A DNA stretch of 64,000 nt from Harmothoe impar (lineage: Eukaryota; Annelida; Polychaeta; Phyllodocida; Polynoidae): contig OX381707.1 of assembly GCA_947462335.1 (NCBI GenBank), positions 37,127,618 through 37,191,617 on the forward strand, given 5' to 3'. The position numbers and the translations under genes are program-made. The notes under the pieces were generated by a model, which worked only from the letters and a program-made list of their open reading frames with translations, made no database searches and was not told where the DNA came from. Positions 34,333 through 45,449 of this stretch are shown here, piece after piece; positions within the stretch are counted from its first letter, which is position 1; each line of letters opens with the position of its first letter.

Positions 34333-35482
34333 GTGACACAACGTGGGAAAACGTAACATAACGGGGATTTAGTGTTATTTTCAGCCACTAGGGGGCACTA
34401 ACAGTGCAGAACTGTGTCAATCTCTAGTATTGAATTTAGGAACTTTCTGTCCCTTGTCCTTGTCTGATCTTGATGATCTATATACCAAAGTAATCCCAAT
34501 TGCATCCTCTCCCCATTAAAAGTAGACAGATGTGACCAGGCTAGGGAAAAGACCCATCCGGGGAGGAATTAGTCTTTAAAGTTGGTGTCATATCCTTTAA
34601 CATGAGATATCATGAGCTAAAAAAGTCCTGGTAGTTTTGTGGGAATTGATTTTCAAAGGTTGCTACATATCAACAACTGAAAATGGTAGATTAGCTCTAA
34701 AAGCATCGCATCCCATAATAGATAGTGATAATTAGAAAAAATCAGTGTTATTGATAAATAACCAAATAAAATGGTATTTTTTAGTCTAAATTTGGTTCTA
34801 GAAGGAATTTTTACAGTCTGTTTTCAGTTATGAGTAACTGATGTGATACTTAAGAAAACGGGACAATCATCTCCCATTTTGTGTAACGGAATGGTTTCCA
34901 TGGCAACCAGAAAATGTCTATATGCTAATTTTCCATAGAAAACGTTCTTTTTGCATTCCAAATATGGAATGTTTGCAGTAAAGATAGAATAATTATTATA
35001 AGTCTATTGTATTCTACACAAAAAATTAGCCTGTAGCATTAATACATGAATTATGCACTCTTTAGCCCTTATGGTGCCCCCTGGTGGCCAAAGCCAGTAC
35101 TAAAAATCCCCCGCGGATGGGTCTTTTTGCTTGTTGAGTCACAGATGTTCTGAAATAGTTTAATACCAACTGAAACAACTGATAACTTATCTAAGTTAGA
35201 TATACCTGAAATGAGGATAATCTCTGTTACTATTCTGATGCATAGGAATAATTGTTTGTTATGGGTGTTATGGCATGTTTATTTTTATTTACACAAGAGA
35301 CCTACAGCTATTAATTTGGGGATATGATTGTCAAAATAGGACATGGAGACTTAGTACAAGATTCCCTGAGATGTTACATTGCTGTATTAGTAAAATACCT
35401 GTTGCTATATTTTGTGGTGCCACCTAATCTTTGTGTAATGCCCTAAATCCCCATAATGTTACGTTTTCCCACGTTTTGTCAC
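34333..35482. mobile_element. GTGACAAAACGTGGG-ended DNA element, copy 2
   Basis: Left end GTGACACAACGTGGGAAAAC + GTAACATAACGGGG, right end complement of CCCCATAATGTTACGTTTTC + CCACGTTTTGTCAC. It lies exactly at the P-Q boundary; the paralogous junction (42.37-43.1 kb) lacks it. Its left arm carries a CTCF-like CAGCCACTAGGGGGCACTA (34381-34399). It contains the element described at 34532. Confidence 0.85.
34532..35142 (+). mobile_element. GTGACC-ended DNA element (long form), nested
   Basis: Ends GTGACCAGGCTAGGGAAAAG + ACCCATCCGGGG and complement of CCCGCGGATGGGTC...GTTGAGTCAC, an inverted repeat of about 32 bp. The same ends flank the 340-bp copy at 9291-9630 outside any larger element, supporting nesting here. 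A near-consensus CTCF site lies at 35074-35090 (TGGCCACCAGGGGGCAC on the minus strand). Confidence 0.8.
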
Positions 35483-35713
35483 AATTTTGTGACCAAGAGA
35501 GCGATATACTATTTTCTTTTAAGGCAAGCAAAGTTATCATTGGGTATTTTGTATTAATCTATATATATGAATTGCAATAAAAATATTCCTGGTAGGGTTC
35601 CATACTTGTCCTGTGTTTATTTGTATGACAGCTTTACCATATCACTTCGGCTGTGCATATATATCACAATCTTAAAATAGAAGTGTTCTGAACTACTTAT
35701 AGGGCATGCGTAT

Positions 35714-36780
35714 CAGGACATTCCATTCCACATATCACATTCCTATGTCTCATATGGGCCTCATGGACATGGCGGACAGTTGGGGGTGGGATGGAGAGAA
35801 GCATATTGGATTGCATACCATGATGAACATACTTATCATACATTCAGAAGAGGATGCAACACAATGATGGTTGTAATACTTGCACTCAGACTAAAGCAGA
35901 TTCTATGTACAATGCAATTTCATTCCTACCACACATAGGCTAGAAGTCTCACTGTCATCCTAGGGTCATCCTAGGGTCAGCTTCCAGGACCTCCCTGGGG
36001 ATTCCAACAGAAGCATTGCGTAGAGGCATTATCATGCATAGTGTAATGCATTTCCAATGTAACTAAAGTGTTTAATAAACCCTCTCATTTATTCAGCTTT
36101 CTGCTTGTACAGAATATTTTTGAAGTGTTAGCTTTGTTCATTCATAATCAAACTGCTTCGGAAGTCCAAGGATAAGGTTTCAGAATTGTATTTAGTGCAT
36201 GTGAAAGCATACAGAGCCCTATGTCATCTCTTTTGTATTTAGTGGGTCAGTTATAGCCTTTTGAGATAGCAACTCTGCACATTTCACATCACATGTTACA
36301 TGTGAGTCAATTACAAGGTGAGGAATTACCTTTCTATATCATCATTTGGTTGTTGTATTACAAAGCATGGTAGCCAGTAATGATGTCCTACATATACATT
36401 GCCCACAAAGACAATGCCCCATACTTTGCTGCCAGATCAAGAGAGATCTTTTATATCTTATATTTTCTATTCGTTCTAGTATTTTGATTACCAATGTTAC
36501 CTGTAAACATGTTCTCCCCCAGTCCATTTGTATGATACCATTACTATATTGACCTAGTGGTTAGACCAGGCAAACTAAAAAGAGATTTACCTATATTCAG
36601 CTGGTATCATTCCTACTATATCTTTTACCATTATGAACAGTTATTCCAAATCATCCAACCAAAGGAATATGTAGTGCTCTGTCTAATGCTGGGTTCTCCT
36701 AAAGAAATGTACATTGTGATTTGCACAACAATCAATATATCAGCCTCCTTTATACTGCCAATGAACTGATAGAGGACCTA
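35714..36780 (+). repeat. Array block Q, copy 1
   Basis: Matches 43107-44790: GGACATTCCATTCCACATAT, GAGGA(A)GATG, ATGTCATC/ATGTCATA, CTATTCGTTCT region, TTTGATTACCAAT, AACATGTTC(TC)CCCAGTCCA, TGTATGATACC, ATTCCAAATCATCC, TAGTGCTCTGTCTAATGC. Copy 2 has an insertion of about 360 bp at 43.86-44.22 kb. Confidence 0.85.
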
Positions 36781-36929
36781 CCCCATGATGAAATATGAAT
36801 TGATTGACAATGGACAGAGACATTTTAGCAGAGATATTGGTAGACATAACATTGTGCTTAAACGATGCCTGCAAATGAGTAAAACAGATGCAGCTTGAGA
36901 GGAGAGGTATTATAATTATTTAGAAATAG

Positions 36930-37352
36930 GACGTAAATCCTTGATGGTCTGGCCATGTGATGAAACTGTATCCAAGGTATGTGGGTGGACAGGGCTGTGA
37001 GTTGTGTTGATATAGGGGACTCTAGGGAGAGTATAGTATTGCAATTGGTAAGGGATAAGGAGGAGATGGGTGAGGGCAAAAAAAAAGCTGGGAGGGAAGT
37101 GTGTCCTGGAGGAAGTACTCCTCCCATGCTAAGAGTAGGTTATTGGTAGTTGTAGGACCTTGGTGGCCCTCAGACATCTGGCTTGTGTGTAAAGGTAGAA
37201 GCTAGACGCCTTAGTTCAAACTGCAGACATCCCAGGACTTGTAGATGTATAGGGGCCTAAAAGGTTTATTGCAGTGCCATGTTAGCAGAATTCTCAGTAT
37301 GAAATCCACTCCAAGTATCCACAATGGTCCCACCACCACTCGACCTTTGATT
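36930..37352 (+). repeat. Array block R, copy 1
   Basis: TGGTCTGGCCATGTGATGAAACTGTA(T/C)CC, GGTATGTGGGTGGACA, GGGAGGGAAGTGTGTCCTGG, TTATTGG-AG-TGTAGGACCTT, CAGACATCTGGCTTGTGTG match 44785-45165 closely and 60245-60350 more distantly. Confidence 0.88.
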
Positions 37353-38455
37353 CACCGTAACATTTTACATTGATTCTCTGTATATTCAACAGAATATTTT
37401 TACAAGACATAGCTTCACCGTCAATGAATGAACTGTGTTTCACCGTACTGGACTACAGATATTCACAGTAAAATTGGTTGACTTAACATTGCCTCACCTT
37501 AATCACATTTACTATGATCCACCGTAAAGTTTTGCATTGATTCTCCATAAATTCAATGGAATATTTTACAGTGTAGGTGACTCCCCTCACCAGGATGTCA
37601 CATGACACCGGGGACCAAAAAGTGCTGCATGAGGCCCTCGTTCCCCAATAGTGATATGTGTACAGGGAAAAGGGTAATCCAGCAAACAATACCCCTTCTG
37701 CTTACCGCAGGCAAGCAGAAAAGATAGTCCCCGCGGGATTAGTTCCGATTTTAGCCACCAGGGGGGCACCATTATGGCTTAAAATGGAAGAAACAGGCTA
37801 AAAAATGATTTATGGTAATTTTTTCCGGAGAATACAATAGGATAACCCAGAACATTCCATTTTTGGTGAAAAGCTTCTATATTTAGAATGCAAAATAAAC
37901 GTTTTCAAGCCTAAATGGGGGTCCTTTTCGATATGTGTTGCCATGGCAACATGATTTTCATTCCAAAAAGAAGAAATAAATATTCCCATTGATAGAATGA
38001 TTCATGAGGATTAATATGGTCAAAACTGAATGAAAATATCATTCCTAGATCCAATTTTATGTCCTTAAGAATGAAAATGTATAATAAATTTCAATTTTTC
38101 ATAATTATGCTAATTAGATACAGAAATCTTGGAAAGTAAGAGACTTAGGGCTTATTGGGAATTTGGATGGGCCAATGCCTATGCAAGTTCATGAAGCCAT
38201 TTCTCAAAAACTAGAATTGACATCTTTTTGTGTAATATATCACTGGAAAGCTTATGACATCAATTTTAAAGTTGGCTTTTTCCTCGGAGTAGCCTTTTCC
38301 CTTGCCTGTACACATGTATCATAACAGTGGGGCAATGTAAAATAGATCAATTTTACTTTGAATATCCGTAATTCAGCACAGTGAAACACACTTTATTTTA
38401 CAGTGAAACACACTTTATTTATTTTACGGTGAAGCTTTGTTTAACTGATGCTTAG
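37353..38455. mobile_element. CACCGTAA-bounded element with internal inverted segment
   Basis: Homology with the other unit stops at CCTTTGATT|CACCGTAAC (37352/37353). CACCGTAA(A/C)-TTTT motifs repeat at 37353-37572 and return inverted (TTTACGGTGAA, CAGTGAAAC) at 38385-38440. The core (37740-38290) resembles the other GTGAC elements in inverse orientation, with TTGCCATGGCAACA and a CTCF-like GCCACCAGGGGGGCACC (37754-37770). A piece at about 37570-37665 is the inverse complement of 45175-45240 in the other unit. Confidence 0.65.
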
Positions 38456-38459
38456 TTTC

Positions 38460-39625
38460 ATCACACCAGGTGGCAGTTTGGTTCACGAGGAGATTTTCAT
38501 CTATGCTAAGAACACCACTTTTGTGGTAATGAGAAAAATATATAGATAAACAGCTGTAAGGTTTGCTCTGTAGCCATCCTAGAGGGATGACGTTCTTCCA
38601 CTCTCTCCTCTCCTTCCACTCTCCTTATATGGCCATCTGACCTACTTCCGTGACCTACTTCGACGGATATGCATCTAATTAATAACTGTCTTATTTACAA
38701 TAGGTTTTTTGTTTTGTTAGATCAGTTTAGACAACTGGGGCCAAACCCTTTTCTACTTAAACATGCTTTAACATGCACTGCCAACAATGATGTGCTATTG
38801 TAAAAGCAAGAACAGTTAAGTAAAGAGCTAAGATTATAGAATATTCTTTTTACTTTTGACTCAAGTCTTTGCAATACTTTTATGCCAAAAATCTTATAAT
38901 TACAAAGAATACAAGTCATCCACTATGGAATATCATACACAAGTAACAAAATCGAATCTTGATCTTGACCGTCCTAGATTATATGCATGGCAATATTGAT
39001 GAAATGAAGTCTAAATCTTAACTCTCCTGACAGGACATTACACTAGTATTTGCACTGTTCCAATTCTTGACTGGCATTCAGATGAAACTCATAGTCATAT
39101 TTTGGCGCGTGTCCCACCGCAGACCAATACAATTTGTATGTAATTCTCCCAGTATCTCCAAATAAACAGTACCACAGTATCTATGTCAGCTACGATATCA
39201 TAAACCTGTGGCTGTTTATAAGCATCCTGCTGTGACCATCTCTTATTTGGTTGCCCAATCTTACAAACTCACATGCTGTGGTTCCTATCATATGAAAGGA
39301 AGAGACAAATATTTGAAAGAGAAGAACAGGACGCCGGCATTTTCAAAAATTATTGACTCATTTCTCACATCGTGTCCTGGTCTATATGCATTCTGATTCT
39401 AATTTCTAGCCAAGATCTGACTGTAGCCAACTGGGTTTGCTAGAAAGTGACTGATGGTTATTTCCATGTTCTATTAGGGAAGTCACTTGTCTGAATGTGG
39501 TACGCTCTTTCTATAGAAAGGTTCTCAAAGAAAATGAGTATTCTAATTAGCTAGAATTAAGTATTTCTGTGATGTTCATTTCAATATCAAAATCTTTTCA
39601 TTATCAAACGTAATTTACTTTATTT
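38460..39625 (+). repeat. Diverged array DNA (block S, copy 1)
   Basis: 39058-39090 (TTCCAATTCTTGACTGGCATTC) matches 45986-46010. Weaker matches continue (TCATATGAAA, AGCATCCTGCTGTGACC = ATCATGCTGTGACC near 46180). 38460-39050 has no clear counterpart. The small frame at 39208-39396 is not kept in copy 2. Confidence 0.5.
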
Positions 39626-39629
39626 CATG

Positions 39630-39920
39630 GTTCGATGACATGTCTTTGGGTGATTAATTACCTTTCTACTTCCCCGTTCCTGGTCTTAGCACTGTTCTTC
39701 TTAGAAAATCTCTACTTACTTCATTGCTGGGGATGGAAGCAACCAAGTAAGAAACCACACTGCCTGATTAAGGGATTTTAAGGGAGATTAACAGGTGCAT
39801 TGGTTTCTTATCCCAGCACCTCAGCCGCTTCCCAGCCAGCAATACTTAATAGGCCACATCTAGGTAGGCTACCAGCTGGGACCCACCTTGTTTTCGCAGC
39901 CCAGGTGAAACCCAAATTGA
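39630..39920 (+). repeat. Array block G, copy 2
   Basis: Second copy of block G, placed between the G-H-P-Q-R units exactly as expected for a tandem duplication. The homeodomain-type cluster is changed to TGATTAAGGGATTTTAAGGG + AGATTAAC, with one short deletion. Confidence 0.85.
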
Positions 39921-39993
39921 CACAACACCAAAAACCTCCATCATAAAACCATGCATAGAAGCCGTGGCTAGTGCCCAAGTCAGAGCCCCATAT

Positions 39994-40113
39994 TAGCAAA
40001 GTTTAGATCACGACATGTACGGCAATGTGTACGTCTACAGCAATGCTAAACTGCTAAAGGATGGGCTAGATGTTGCCGTACACGTTACAAGTGGGCATAT
40101 CTAAACCTCGCTA
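39994..40113. mobile_element. 120-bp MITE, TAGC(A/G)A(A/G)GTTTAGAT ends
   Basis: Left arm TAGCAAAGTTTAGATCACGA + CATGTACGGCAA pairs with the complement of TTGCCGTACACGTT...ATCTAAACCTCGCTA. There is a short loop and no coding capacity. It sits between blocks G and H of the second unit. Confidence 0.85.
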
Positions 40114-40119
40114 TTGACA

Positions 40120-41395
40120 ATCATTGGGACGTCTGACATGGGTCAAACATAAAAACCTTTTAGTGGAAGAGAACAGTCAATTCTCAAACTCATTTGATGA
40201 AGCAAGTATTTTTGATTCACAACCTGACCCTGATTTATTGGGGCTTTAATCAGGTCAACAGCAAGAAAGATTGCCCTGATAGAAGTCTGCATAGTTCTTT
40301 CAAATGGAAATGATCAATACATACATATTATTGATTGTCCTATAGTTGAAACAATACCATGACCACACAAACTATCTCCCTACTATTATCTGAATGCAGC
40401 TATAACAAAGTCATTCTATTAGCATGACCCACACACTCAGCCAGCTGTTCCAAAGCAATTCATGATCGATCTTGGTCCATGTGGGAGTTATTGAAATTAA
40501 TGCAGCCATGAAGCACCTAACTTGCTCCCTCCCAGGCCAATGTCCATAACTGACACCAGACACTCCTTGTTCCTGTTTACACTGTGGTCAACCCATGCCT
40601 ACCCCAACCTTACCTGACAGCTGACAACAGGGTCTGTTCCCCTATCTCTATGATGGATAGCTTTTTAGTATTGTTCAACTGGTTGCAGGGCCTGCTGCTC
40701 ATATAGAGAAAATATAATGAACAGCAGAAAAGGGACACCGGATTATTAGACACAGGGCCTGGGTTTGCGAAAAGGGAATGGAGGTCAGTGGCTGAGGGTG
40801 TGCTGACTAATGGGGTCGTCTGCTCAACTGACACCCTGACACCTCAGTCCCCCCTCTGCTTCCTCCATCCATATATCATGGATATGTTTGGCTCAGGGCC
40901 AGAGTTCAACAACACTTGTACCTAATTATGAGGGTTGGTAAATGACCACACACTGGGTTGTTTTCCATGTAGCTTGTGCTATCTTTCAGCTGATCATGGA
41001 AAATCTGATTGATGACCACGTAAACTTAAGATGCCTAAATTAAAGGGACACTTTCAGCAGTTTCAGATCAGCAATGCCATGTAAATTTCACAGATAGGTA
41101 ATAACGGCATTCAAGTGGCTTTAAGTTACATTTACTACAATCAAATATGCTTAAAGTAATCATTTACATATGACTTGTTTGATTTACTTAGATGCAAACA
41201 TTCATGTAGTGCAACCTATGGGAAGTGTGGTGATGGTGCTTTTTGTGTTTTGATAGAACCAAATTACTGTATAAATTGATAGGGTACATAGCCCATAGGG
41301 ATCCTGACGATTAGTATCTAATAACCAGTTTTTGGAAACTACACAAATTGAAGATACACATCAATTCTAAATATGGGGTGCCTGGTGGCAAACAA
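40120..41395 (+). repeat. Array block H, copy 2
   Basis: Collinear with 32560-33575. The hairpin homologous to 33061-33096 has one mismatch (CTGCTGCTCAT/ATGAACAGCAG). 41040-41220 has an extra segment with no partner. Confidence 0.9.
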
Positions 41396-41399
41396 ACCT

Positions 41400-42040
41400 G
41401 GTTACATCAATAACATATACCATACTTATACGTAATAACTTACATTAATCAACCATTTACATGCCACACATTGGCAGGCAAATTGTCTTTATCACCCTGT
41501 TTCCCATTACAGTAAGTGCAGCAGAGTTTTGATCCGGTTTGACTGCACTGCACAAAACGGTTCTTAATACTCCCTGGTATCGACACATTTATAGATGATA
41601 TACTGATGCGAAGTGTTATTTTCAGCAAATATCCTGACGTTTCTGAATCCACTCGTTGCTTATCCAGGCATCAAGAATGGTCGAGTGTACGCTATAGGCT
41701 ATTTAGGCTCGTTGCAGGCACCTCCATTACTCCCATCACCTTACAAGTGTCTGTCCAATACACTTTCCCCTGCACCTTTATGATATTATATGATTAAACA
41801 AATATATCCTATACCACCAATAATGTTGACACGCACATCTTCCAGCAACATTTGGCCTACACTTTGACATTTTCATGAACATATCGTTTTTATGATTCAC
41901 ATATAAATCAGGACATTTTTCCGACTGGAAGTAGCAATCATCTAGATTACATGCACTAGCTATTTAATCACCTGGAGTAAAGCTCAGCACACCCCAACAC
42001 AATGTCCAATGCTGTGTCATAAATAACCTCACAGATGATA
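41400..42040. other. Unassigned DNA
   Basis: No gene recognised. It lies between H and P and corresponds in place to the microsatellite region of unit 1, with little sequence similarity. Confidence 0.4.
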
Positions 42041-42044
42041 TATA

Positions 42045-42372
42045 TATATGCAGATACTAATGTGAATGAATCATAATTATTCCTCTCTTGTAATAAGAGA
42101 TCTATTCATATGGATATCATAATAACAATGGACATTAATGCTCTTGAATCAATATGTGCAGGAAAGGGATTGAGGTGCATCATGGCTAGTTAATTCCCCG
42201 TGCCTTCAGTACAATGTCCTATTACTTATGTATAGTTTTATACATCCAGTGAACAAACTTAATACTGCTCAAAATTACAGAAATGCTTGTATGATGGCCA
42301 AAGTAATCATGGTAGAGCCTGGTTATATTCATGGGTGACCTTTTTACAAATCAGGCATCCCAGGATGTACAA
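42045..42372 (+). repeat. Array block P, copy 2
   Basis: Pair of 34010-34330; landmarks are listed there. Confidence 0.85.
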
Positions 42373-42699
42373 ATTAATCATGACAAAGACAGCAATATAT
42401 TTTCTTGAAGGACTAACAAAGACAATTCCAAATTCCACTTATAAGCATTTTGAAGTTTTATTTCAGTTTTCTCTGATTGGGTATATTGTATTTGACTGGA
42501 TTTAGGCCGCACAAACCATCTAGAATTCTGTACAACTCAATAGCAATGAGTTGCAGTAAAATGAGTTCTCAGCATGGTTCTATAATTACCCTGTGCTCTT
42601 CCGTATGACTACTATCATATGCAGCCCATGTAGCTCCACATTTTATTTCATGGTGAATACGGACTGTCAAGCTTAAAGCAATGGGAGACCCGTTCCCCA

Positions 42700-43055
42700 G
42701 GGGGGCGTGCAATAACCCTAGGTCGTATTGCAAGCTGTGGCTGTATTGCACGCTCCCGAGGGTCACGTGACCTTTGCGGAATTCAAAATGGCGGCACCAT
42801 GGAAGTAAACAAATGCTGCGGAAGTAAACAAATGCCGTAAAAGTTAACAAATATGCACTGCATCTCTATTTTAGATCGAAATACCCTAAAATAAATACAG
42901 AGCTTCACTTAAAAGTGACCTCTTCACTGATTACTGAACTCACGGTGCCTGAGCCATATTGCACTAGGCCTACGGCTAGCGTGCAATACAGCCCAGGCAC
43001 GGCGCGTGCAGTAACCAGTGACTCTGTCACTTTAGCGTGCAGCTCTGTCTATATA
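42700..43055 (+). promoter_or_regulatory. CpG-rich promoter-like island, possibly within an inverted-repeat element
   Basis: A GC- and CpG-rich patch at the P-Q junction of unit 2 only. It contains a 12-bp palindrome GGTCACGTGACC (42761-42772, USF/MITF-type E-box), AAAATGGCGGC (42785-42795, YY1 consensus) and CGGAAGTAAACAAATG (42819-42834, ETS-type), with a second GGAAGTAAACAAATG-like copy just before. GGCTGTATTGCACGCT (42739-42754) recurs inverted at about 42978-42993, so it may be a transposable element carrying a TATA-less promoter. No gene is visible downstream. Confidence 0.5.
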
Positions 43056-43106
43056 TCACAACTGACAACAGAGGCATTTCAAATTACTCATAGGCTATAG
43101 AGGTTA

Positions 43107-44790
43107 GGACATTCCATTCCACATATCACATTCCTGTGTCTCATATATGGACCTTAGTAGGGAGGGGGCATATTGGATTGCACACCATGGTGAACATACT
43201 TACCATGCATTTAGTTATTAGAGGAAGATGAAACACTATGAGGGTATTGATATTTGCACTCTGATATTATGCACAGTTTACTTTCATTCCTTTCACACAT
43301 ACTTTAAAAACATCGATCTCCCAGGTCTCCATGTTCACCTCCCAGGACGACTTCCCTGGGGAGTCCAAGAGTTCTAATCTTTGTGCAGAGTCATTATCCT
43401 GCGTAGTGCAATGCATTTCCTATGTTTTATAGACCCTATAATCTATAGCTTTTCACTGTTACAGTACAGTGTTTGAAGTATCAGCTTTGTTCAATCAAAA
43501 TCAAACAGCTTGGGAAATCCAAGGATTAGGTTTTCGAATCATATTTGATATACTGGACATGTGTAAACATACAGAGCCCTATGTCATAATATTGTGTTTT
43601 TGTAGTTGGTACGCCCACGATTGCACCTCTCTGTACATTTCATACTACCTGTTGCATGTGAGACACTGTATCCACATCTGAATTGTCAATTACAAGATGA
43701 GGAATTATCTTTCTAGATATTATATGGTTGTTGCATTACAACAGACAGTAATGATATTCGACACATACACGGCTTGCAAAGACAATGCCCCCTATTTTAC
43801 TGCCAGAGCAAGAAAGGATTCTTATATTTTATCATAATATTTTCCCATTCCTTTTATTATCACACTCGATGGGGGCTTTGACACAAATATCAAGTCATCA
43901 AATATCAGATCGATATTTGATGTTGTCAAGTGATATTTTGATGTTGTCAAGTAGCTTTACTTTGTTGTCAAGGTTGTAAAAAGAGGGGATCCTTGTTGGT
44001 CGACAGCATCAATGAAGTCACATCACAAACTTCTAATACTTATTACGAGGCCCATTAGACTAGGGTGAAAAATCGTAATTTTACCGGCCCTAGCAGGCCC
44101 TCTCATCGATTTCTGCTTGTGTCCACTGCCCCTCTCGACCCCCCTGCGGGGCCTCTCGAGCCGAGGGGCCATGGACACAAGCAGATAGTGACTCGAGGAT
44201 CCGCCAACAACCAAATTCTATCAATGTATTTGATTACCAATATCATTTGTAAACATGTTCCCCAGTCCACTTGTATGATACCTTTAATATATCAATTTAG
44301 TGCTTAAGACTTACCAAGCAAACTAAGGGCGTCCACTTATTGGTCACCGATTGTATGAGGACCATTTGAATTGCTCTGTATCTGCATATGATAAGTTGAG
44401 TATCTACTTTGTTCTTCAATAAATAAAAGCCGTACATGTGTCAGAGAGCTTACATGCTAAAGTAAATCACAGAGAAAAAGATATGACCATATAAAACATT
44501 GACAGGGGTTGTCTATCAATCATTGTCTATGCACAAACATTCTCACTCACCCAGTTGATTTGGACTTCAGTCAACTTTGAACACAAAAATAGCCACAGGA
44601 GATAACGAGGCCTGACTGTATTATTCCTACGGCATATTTGCCAATATAAACAAATAATTCCAAATCATCCATCTGAAGGACTATAATTGTAGTGCTCTGT
44701 CTTATGCCGAGTTCCCCAAAAGTAATGTACATTGTGCAGTGTATGACTGTCAAGATGTCAACTGCCTTCATTCCGGACTCATTGATGGTC
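43107..44790 (+). repeat. Array block Q, copy 2
   Basis: Pair of 35714-36780, interrupted at about 43862-44225. Confidence 0.85.
43862..44225. mobile_element. Insertion with GC-rich hairpin in block Q copy 2
   Basis: Absent from copy 1. It holds GATATTTGATGTTGTCAAGT twice in near-tandem and a GC-rich hairpin with arms 44113-44140 and 44158-44185 (CTGCTTGTGTCCA and its complement, then CCCCTC/GAGGGG). Edges read CACTCGAT and GACTCGAG, perhaps degenerate ends. Coding frames on both strands across the stem are only complements of each other. Confidence 0.55.
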
Positions 44791-45165
44791 TGGCCATGTG
44801 ATGAAACTGTACCCAAGGTATGTGGGTGGACATGGATGTAAGTAGTGCTGATATAGGAGGCTCTAGGGGGAGTCTAATATTGCGCTTGGTGAGGGATAAT
44901 GAGCAGATGGGTGAGGGGAAAAAAGAGCAGACTGGGAGGGAAGTGTGTCCTGGAGGAAGCGCCCCTCCTATGCTAAGGGTTGGTTATTGGCAGCTGTAGG
45001 ACCTTCCTGGCCCCCAGACATCTGGCTTGTGTGCAAGGGTAGCAGGCCAGGACATGTAATAGATATATAGGAGCCTGATAGCTTTATTGCAGTGCTATGT
45101 TAGCAGGATTCACAGTAGGAAATTCACTAAAAAAATCGCCATACTGGTCCCAACACCCCTCACCT
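44785..45165 (+). repeat. Array block R, copy 2
   Basis: Pair of 36930-37352, about 85% by eye, and continues into ATTATCACTATTGAGGGCCT where unit 1 carries the inverted segment. Confidence 0.88.
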
Positions 45166-45294
45166 TTTGATTAAATTATCACTATTGAGGGCCTCATGAG
45201 CAGTCATTATTACAGAGGGGAGTCACCTACATAACTATGGAACCATGGTTTATGAGGAATATCTACTATTCAAGGAGGGAGGCGTTGCTGCGAG

Positions 45295-45440
45295 AGGTTG
45301 TGTATAGATGACTTTATCCTCATTATATCAGCAGTCTATGGGAGGAAGCCCTCCCATCCTACCCAATGTTGTCAGGGTAGGTGATACATAGGCACAGCAT
45401 CACATTTACAACTTGTAATTCACTTACACTGATGTCACCT
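45295..45440 (+). repeat. Array block J, copy 2
   Basis: GTGTATAGATGACTTTATCC + TCATTATATCAGC and CCCATCCTACCCAATGTTGTCAGGGTA match 48610-48685 closely and 8740-8870 weakly. Confidence 0.75.
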
Positions 45441-45449
45441 TTTAAAGTG

